Assembly (NCBI GenBank): GCA_050084985.1
Contig: JBITNC010000001.1
Coordinates: 171,988,001-172,052,000 of the forward strand
Length of the DNA: 64,000 bases
Direction: 5' to 3'
Source: Nageia nagi
Lineage: Eukaryota; Pinophyta
Part shown: piece by piece, positions 49,701 through 58,700 of the stretch
Layout: each line of letters opens with the position of its first letter
How positions within the stretch are numbered: position 1 is the stretch's first letter
The notes under the pieces: model-generated
The model's input: only the letters and a program-made list of their open reading frames with translations
Databases searched by the model: none
What the model was told of the DNA's origin: nothing
Program-made: the position numbers and the translations under genes

Positions 49701-52700
49701 GTATATGTTTAACTAGAAGTATTAATCAACATTTTATTTTTAACAAATAATAACAATCTACCAAGGCTCAAATCTTAGCGGCACCTTACAACAATGAAGT
49801 TGGTGCTTTGTGAACATGATGGATGACGCTAAGAAAAATTCCTCCATAAGAAAAAGATGCAAGGGAAGAAAAAGGTAGATGTTTGATAGTCATGGCAAGA
49901 GGAATTGGGGAGAAGTAATGGGAATAGAAAAGGCCAAAGCATTGTGGAAAACCGTAACATTCACAAGACTAGCTATGACTACTGCAAACCCAATTCCCAA
50001 ACAAGTATGGCCCATGCTCAGGGTGTCAAGTGTCCCTCCACTAATAGTTGAGATCAAAGAAGACTTGGTAAATCAAAGATCAAAGCATCTGAAATAGCGG
50101 GCCCTAACCTGCAAATTTAATGGATTATAGCCTGGTGCCTCAACTTTATAGGTGGATAAATATGAAATAGAGGTCATTCTCATAGATGAGTTTTTCTTTA
50201 CCACCTAAAGGTTTTTTTCTGGTTATTTTCACATTTGAGGAGGAAAGAAGTACAACTTTTCTGATTGGCCAATGGTTCATGGGTAGAGCTGAACTTTATC
50301 TTTCACTTTCAGATCAGGGTCTCTCTAGAGGATGTATAACTCTCAACAGTTCTGATTTGGGGCAAGTTGTATGGCCTACCAAAAGTGCTATGGCAAGAGG
50401 ATACATTCAACAAAATCAGGAACGAAATTAGGGAAATTGCTACAAGTTTCAAAGACAACTCAAACAAGATCTCTTGCCATCTATGTTAGGATTTGTGTGA
50501 TGATGGATTTGAATTCACCATTTCATAAATATGTTTTTTTTAAATATGCAACACAAACTTGGAAACAAATCCTTGATTATGAGAATATCTCCTTCAAATG
50601 CAGAAAATATCACAATGTTGGACACCAAGAGAGAAATTGCCTAGATAAGAGACTGACAAAGACATATCATGAGAATAAACAAAGAAATGTGCGGTAAGAT
50701 TCTAAGGAAGATGAAGAATTCATTGAGTCAAAGAAGCTTGCCCAAGCATCAAAGGTTCAAATGACAACCTAAAGACAGGTCAATATCATGGGGAGCGCTG
50801 GTAATGATTAGTTTGGGATGTTACCCACTCAAAAGCTCAGAATGCTCTTCCTTAACATCATGCTTAGGAAGAGCCAACGATTGAAAGAAGCTCAAAACAA
50901 GCAAAAGATTTTCATTCTTCTTTAGAAAGTGAAGAATTGAATTTTGTCCCATCAACTTTTTCAATGGATGGGAAACACAAAGTGAAGTTGGTAAATTATT
51001 TCAAGACAAATTCACATAATTATTGAAAATTTGTCTTCTTCAAGACAATGGGCATTGAAGACCAGAAGCAAACAAAAAGCTCAAGAGATTCCAAAATGGA
51101 TCAATGACAATCTTGGTCAACAATAGAATCCAAAATAATTCTCAAAAATAGAACCATGAGAATAGATCCTAACAGCGAAAAAAACAAAAGAGGAAACAAG
51201 TGCTAGATTGATGAAGGGACTCAAGCACGGGGTAAAGCCGGGACACTAACGCCCCAACCAAGCAAAGATGCTTGAAGGAACTCTTCTTCAAAGTATACCC
51301 AAATCTACTACAATGCTCATGGATCAAAGATAGCAGATGAAGAAATTAAGAACTTTGTTGGCTTGAAAAATTGTGCTTGGGATTGCAATGGATGTGGAAA
51401 GAGCTTCAAGCGGCTTGATCACATATTGGAACCTATCTAAGGTACAATGCTCCCTCATTTTAAGGATAGATATTGGATTGTCGCTAAAATTGATTCTTAT
51501 CCTTCAAATTTGTCTTTCTTTTAAACCATGGAAACCAAAAGGCACTATTATTACAAACTATGATCCCAATCACAAAATCATGATTATAGGAGATTTAAAT
51601 ACAGTAAAAAATCCCTCTGCGAAAGATGGTGGTCAGTAGATGCTAACAGAAGGCATCATTTATTTTGATAATTTCATTCAAAAGCACAGCCTATGAGATG
51701 TGGAACTTGAAGCTGACAGTTTCGCTTGGACAAATAACAACATGGGTCAGGCTCTTATTAATGTCAGACAATTGGTTTGATTCATGTTGGTGGCAAGGGT
51801 AAACACCCTCACAAAATAAACTTATATCACTGGCCTATTAAAAGTGACTTTGAAATTGGAGGAATTCAAAAGGCGTCCCTATTTCAAATATGAACAAAAG
51901 TTGAAGACAAACCCACAACACCCTGAGATTATTGAGCAATCTTGGGGTGTGAATTTAAGATTGCACAAGTTGGCACAACAGAATGAAAACACAACAAAAT
52001 TTGAAGGAATGGAATAAAAGCACCCTTCAGAAACATCATTGATAGAAATGAAGAAATAAAGGAGCTCCTAAAGCAAATTCCAGCACAAAATATACGTCAT
52101 CCTTTTGAGATATCAAAATCCACAGAAAAAGAATTACTATGCGAATACCATATCATCTTGGAATGTGAACAAAAACATTAGAGATAGAAGTCAGGACAAA
52201 TCTGGTTCAAAGAACAGTAGTGGAACAATCATTGCCCATAGGTCAATTTATAAAATCAATCGAATAAAGGGGCCAAATGGTCTTTGGCTTAAGGATCAGG
52301 ATCTAATATGACAAGAAGCAAAATCTTTCTTCCAAGGAACACCAGAACACGAACATCATGAAGCCTTCAACCAGAATCTATTGAATGAAACGCCTTCCCT
52401 CATTATTGATGAAGAAAATCAAACCCTCATGGCTCTAGTCATGCTTTAGGAACTCAATGCAGCATTGTTCTCTTTTGAAAAAGACAAATCTCCAGGACTT
52501 GACAAACTAACTGCAGCATTTTATTAGAATAATTGGGAACTTGTTAACGATTCTTTATTAATAGCAGTCGATGATTCAAGACCACAATAGTTCATTCCAA
52601 AAAACATAGCTTTACTTTGCTGGCTTTAGTGCTAAAAAAGAAAGGAGTTTGGCATTTCAATGCTTATAGACCAATCAAACTCTGTAATATGATATATAAG

Positions 52701-55700
52701 ATCATATCCAAAACTATAGATAACAGATTGAGGCTTCTGTTGAATAAAATATTATCCAAGGTAAAAGGGGACTTCATGAAAGACAGGCAAATATTGTATG
52801 GAGCAATTATCAATAATGAACTAATTCATTATGATGTATCTAAAAAGAAAGTGACAGGATTCTTAAATTAGACATGAACAAAGCCTATGACGAAGTAAGA
52901 TGGGACTTCTTACTGGTAGTAATAGAAAGATTTAGCTTTAATAAAATCTTAAACAATACGACTCTTAATTTCTTCAATGCAAAACACGGCCTGAAGCAAG
53001 GAGATCCACTATCATCTAACTCTTTATTATAATGGTTAAAGTCTTGGATAAATCTTAGCTTGAAAGCTAGCTGAAAACTAGAAGCCATTTCTAATCAACA
53101 ATTTGTGGATGATACATTCTTTTAGCAAAGTAAAAGCTATGATAGCCAAGATGATTAACCAAATTCTTAGTGAGTATGAAATTGTCATTGAACACAAAAT
53201 AAACAAAACAAAATCAATGACCTACTTCCTTACAACCTCCATAAGGGAAAAGTCCAATATATGCAAAATTCTTTGGATGAAGGACGTAAAGATGCCTTCA
53301 ACCTATCTTGTATGTAGGGTTCAAGGAAAGCTTCCAACCTGAAAAGACAAATGACTTACTTTAGCAAGAAGAACTCCACTCCTCAAGTCAAATTTGCAAG
53401 TAATACAGGTCTACTACCTTTCCCCCTTCACCATCTCAAAGTCTGTGGGAATTTTTCTAAACATAATAATGAGGACCTTGCTATGGTAAGAAAGGAATAG
53501 CATGGTGATTTAGGCTTTAGATCAGCATGGTGATTTAGGCTTTAGATCCTTTGGCAATATGAATAAGGCACTAATAGGCATGATCATTTGGAGAATGCAT
53601 AGTTAAGCAAATGTACTATAAGCGAAGATCTTATATTCCAAATTTGCAGATGTAACTCATTGGGTCCTAGGGATGCAGAACAAGATCAATAGAAATGTTG
53701 GGGGTTTGAACTCAAATTTATGAGGAAAGGTCGTGTTCCCATAAAAATTTTCTTGTAAAAATATATTACCTTAGTAACTAGTATGTATAATTGTTAGTAA
53801 TAATGCTTAGCCGAAAGCGTCCAGTGCAAGTTAACATCCACCAAGAAGCTATAGTGTTTGCCATAAAGGAAAAATGGTAAAGTCAAAATGTAGATATAGC
53901 ATTGTAAAAATTATTATTGTGCAATGCATAGTACAAGCATACTAAGGGGCCTCTATGTTGGTACTGTTTGGTAAAAGATGATAAAAACTAAAAAGTAAAT
54001 GTGAAACGATAAATAGTAAAAGTGAATAGGTAACAATGAATATTACCTGATGAATAGGACATGGCAAAAAGTAAATAGTAAATAGTAAATAGTAAAAGTA
54101 AATGTAACAATAAGTCATGGTAAGTGAAGGAAATATCTATTTGTAATATCTAGAAATTGTGTTATAGAAAAAAGGGATTATGTGGCATACGAAGACTTAA
54201 TTAGAAAATACTGGATTTTATAAAACTGATTAAGTACTAAAGAGATATTGACTTTTAAAAGTGGGGTTTCTAGAAAAAATGATGTGGCATAAACTCCATG
54301 TAGCATATCATGGATATTTCTAAGAAGTATCGTGGATACTTATAAAGGGTGAAGAAATAAAGTATTTAAAAATTCAAGATATTCCAAAATAGTAGAAAAA
54401 TCTAAATACCAACTTGAGCCTATAAATTGAGGTGTTGCGTGGGTATGTAAAACTAAGCTATCAAGTTCATAGTTGAGAACTTGAGTGCTGTAGTTTGAAG
54501 CGCTCAAAACATATTCCCTTAAGTACTAGTGTCATATTTGAATCTCATAACAGTGTTGAAGGGTTGTTCGAGTAAATAAGAGGTTATGCTATTGTTGTAT
54601 GAAGGCTCTCTGCTGGTCTAGTTTTGATAGTGGTTGTGTCGAATTGGTTGTTGAGTTGAACAAGTGGTGGTGCTCCTCATAGGATAACCAAGTCCATTGC
54701 TATCATAACAATGAGGGTTTCTTATATTGTGATATTGCTCTTTTTGTAATGAAAAATCTTCACTTGTATTGATAGTATTGTTGCATCATTATTGTTCCCT
54801 TGTAAAATTATTGTGTTGATCGTATAGTTTAATTTCTAATACCACTAATAAAGCGATTCATCAAGACAAAAAATCATCACAAGAAGGCCTAGTATTGTAA
54901 TTCTTCGTGTGCTAAAATGGTTGACAGTTGGAACTAGAGAGAAGATCTTGTTTTTTAAAGATACTTGGACTAGGGATAAACAATTACAAAGTGACCCAAT
55001 TCTTGCTCCATGGGTGAGAATTATGATGAACAAATTTGGAGAAAGGGTTGGATATTATGTCAAATTGGGGGCTTCTAGAACTGTAATTTGGTCAAATCAA
55101 ATTTTTGAAGAGATCTTGGACCCACAAGCAAGCGAACACTTGAAACGTAAGATATTTTTGCATTTTGTTCCAAATAAAGGGGGAAGATCAGTTGATTTGG
55201 GATAGATCCACTTCAAGAAAATACATTGTTGCTAGTTGTAATAAATAAATATCAACACAAAGAAATAGAAGATCAGTTGATTTGGGATAGATCCACTTCA
55301 AGAAAACACATTGTTGCTAGTTGTTATAAGTAAATATCAACACAAAGAAATGACTCCTCAGTTGAATAAGACTATATTTGGTTGATATGTCATAAAAAAA
55401 ATCACATTAAATTAAGCAATGGATAGATATTAGTCACAAGGGTAAGTTGATTATCCCCCTTACTATTCTAGCTTCTGTACAGGAACAAACAAGGGGCTTT
55501 TGACCTAGTTGGCAAATTCTTTGGATGGGCGGTTAGGAAATGGAAGCCCTAAAGTAGCCTGGATATTACTACTTTACCCAAAGGTTTTTTTCTGATTAAG
55601 TTAAATTCTCTAAAGGACATGCAATAGATCCTGTCTAGTGGACCATGGTTTTTTGGGAAGAGGGGTTTCTTCCTACGGAAATGGGGGCCCAATTTTAATC

Positions 55701-58700
55701 CGAATACCCAGAGGTTCAACATGGCACTTATGTTGATTAGGTTGCCACGGTTTCCAGTGCATTATTGACATGAGGATGTACTAATGGGGATTGCAAGCTC
55801 TGTAGGTACCCTGATTGCCCTTGATCCTGCTATCAAGAATCGCTCCAGGATGATATATGCTACGATAAGTGTCCAAGCAAACCTAGACCAACATCTTCCC
55901 AACTCTATTACCTTAGACTCTAACTTGGGTATGTGGGTGCTGGAGATTGAATATGAATTAAGGCCCAGAGCTTGCACGAATTGTGGTCTAAGCAACCATT
56001 CTACCAATTGTTGTGTGGAAGAGAAGTTACGGGAGGAGGGTAAGGAGCAATCTAAGGGTCAGCTTGTGAACCCGAAACCAGTGAATCATCAAGTTTTCAA
56101 GAAACAAGGGTTGTCAGAAGTGCTACAAAAGAAAGCCAATGAGAAGTTCCATTCTAGGTTCCAGAATATCGTGGGAGGGGTTGAAACAGCAACAAATGGA
56201 TCAATGGGTAGTGGTCCATATCAATGAGGAGGTACTAGAGACCTAACCCCTACCCCAAGTAGGCTCGACTCTAAAACTTGTAAAGGTGGATTTTCAAAGG
56301 GAGGGGACTATCCCTAAGATCGTCCCAAAAACATAGTAGGACAACCCACAAAACCAAATGGAGACAGAGGAGCTTTGTTCTCCTTTCAAGAGGAGAGCAA
56401 TCATCAAAGTTAGCTCGCCTCTAAGAAAAGGACCCCAGTATAGCGTAGAAGCTAGAGATCAAATAGCAAGGAATCCTCCAGTTTTGGAGAGGTAGAAAGA
56501 AGCAAATATGGAATCTTCAAAAGACCTTGGGCCTCCAAGTTTTGAGAAATGTCCAAAGAACCAAGATATAGGCTTAGGCTTGGAGACCATGTATGAGGTA
56601 AGTGATGAAGAGGTGGCGGCTCATGTAGCCACGATGGGGCAGTTGATGGGTATTAACCCAACTGCTCAAATGAGGAAAGCTATGATGGATCAAGCAAGAG
56701 TCAAACTATCTCAACAGGCGAAAGAGATGGTTGAGACGGAGCTGAAGAAGGCTTTGGAGGTTCCTAAACCTCCTCCGCCAAAACATTATTTCACCATTGA
56801 TCAATTGGTGAAGAAGGGCCTTACGATGGAAGAAGCTAGGAGCTGCCAAAGGTGGGATAAAAACCATCACCTGTTTTGGAAGAACAAATTTGAAGAAGTG
56901 GTCTTGAGAAATCAGGAGGTGGCAATCTCAACCAGAATCACTTGAAGCGCTAACAAAGGAGGAAGTGCAGGCCATGGAAGGTGTGGAGGTCGTTAAGTCC
57001 ATTTTGTTATTTTTCCTAAGTTTTGTTATTCATCTAGAATCCCTTATTCGATTAGGCCATTATGTGCCTTTGCTTGGTACTAGCTTTCTAATTTTGTTTG
57101 GAAAGGCTTAGTCTAGAATTCCAGTGGAGTACTCTTTTGGATCCCGAACTGATGTAGACCCGTCTTCTTTTGCTGTGGACTGATTGAAATTCTGATGACT
57201 GTACAAGGTAAGGAGTCCTTTTAAAAGTCATGTTTTGATCTTTAATATATATCAAAAAAAAATTGCAATCCAGCTCAAGGTGGATTTATTAATGTGATTG
57301 CCTATGAATTTATAACACATATGGGGCATTATATGTCAAACATAACAGATAGTAATCAACACTGTAATCGGCAGTTAGTCCAGTGGCTCACAACAGCGCA
57401 CATGAATCTGAAACGAATTGTTTAGCGTGCATGTCAGACAAAGCATTTATCCAATCAACAGGCACTTGAATATTTTCTTGTTAGATTCGTTGAATATTAT
57501 TTTTCAATATACACAAAAGCTTACTTTATCAACCATTGAACACTGTAAGTTAATATTGGATCACATAGCGCTTGCATTTATAACAGAAGTGCAGCAAGTT
57601 AATTGAGCTTTTAAGGGTCAGGGCCCTGACAATAACCATTGACAATATGTCACATATTTCCTCAGGCAATAACTATTGACAGTTAGTCACATATTTCCCG
57701 ACAATAACTATTGACAGTAGGTCACATATTTCCCTTGACCAATGATTTACAGATTCAAGTGATTGGCAACTGTTTACCTACATTCGTAATGTCAAGGCTT
57801 CTTAAAATCAATATTTATGACGTTCCTACAATGCATTGTTGTAAATAAACTATGCTTTTCATACAAAAAGTCAATCAAAAAATAGTGTAACTTCGGAATA
57901 ACTGCCACACTCAGTGACATGCTTCGAACATTTCAAGGAAACCTGTGGCTGTAGAACATCTATGACAGTCCCCCTTATGAAAATAAAATGTGGGAGAATC
58001 ATATATCTATTGCGCAAAAGAATACTTCAAGTCATGACAAGAATATCAAGCTGGTAAAACACACAAAATCTAAAAGTTTCAAGAGAATCACAAAGATATA
58101 ATGAATTTCTTCATCTTGAGAAAAAGCATAAATAACATGCATGTAATGACACTATCAAATTTTTCTGCATCTAGGAAAGTATAGCCCTTTCCAACTTATA
58201 TAAATAATAAAATATGCACATATATTCTAACAACAACCATATTTGCATCTAACTTTTCATAACTCTTCCTATAACATGAAAAGAGTTGAGAAACTACTAC
58301 CTCTTGAAATTCTTCAAAAGAAAATATTTTTGCCTCGTCACATCGAGTGACAGCTTCCTGGTATTTTACAGCTAACATAGGATGGTGGTGCCTGTTGAGC
58401 TTGCCACGTTAGCTCTAAAAGCAACAAACATGTATATCACACAAAAGTAATATTAAAATCGATGTACCTGATACACATTCATTGATGGTTCAAGCTAATT
58501 CTCTGTGGTAATAACATTAAGGATAATTCAGAGTGGAGTTTTACCTGACATCATCAAGTGGTTTCCCTCCCTTAATGGTATAGCTCTGACATGGTAAAAG
58601 TGATGCCAGAGTAGGACTTATTTCTTCCAAGTTAATTAGAAGTGAAGAATCATCAGTCTTGTCAGAAGAAACTGACCCGTAGCTCAATACTAAAGAAACA

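Larger units (their letters stand above)
35221..49740 (+). mobile_element. LINE B: RNase H-bearing LINE split by the copia element
   Basis: Left part 35221-37057 and right part 45635-49740; the copia element and its duplicated CTAAC lie between. Together about 5.9 kb: tandem 5' units, ORF1 with DUF4283-like region and zinc knuckle, then endonuclease, RT, zf-RVT and an RNase H domain. The order and strand agree across the insertion, which supports one original element. Many stops. The 3' end is set near 49735 by the loss of coding signal and the A/T-rich tail; approximate. Confidence 0.75.

Noticed and set aside
53697-54850. Possible solo LTR (tgttggggg... with a TATA-like word)
   Set aside because: No TG/CA pair with matching 5-bp flanks and no second copy in the window.
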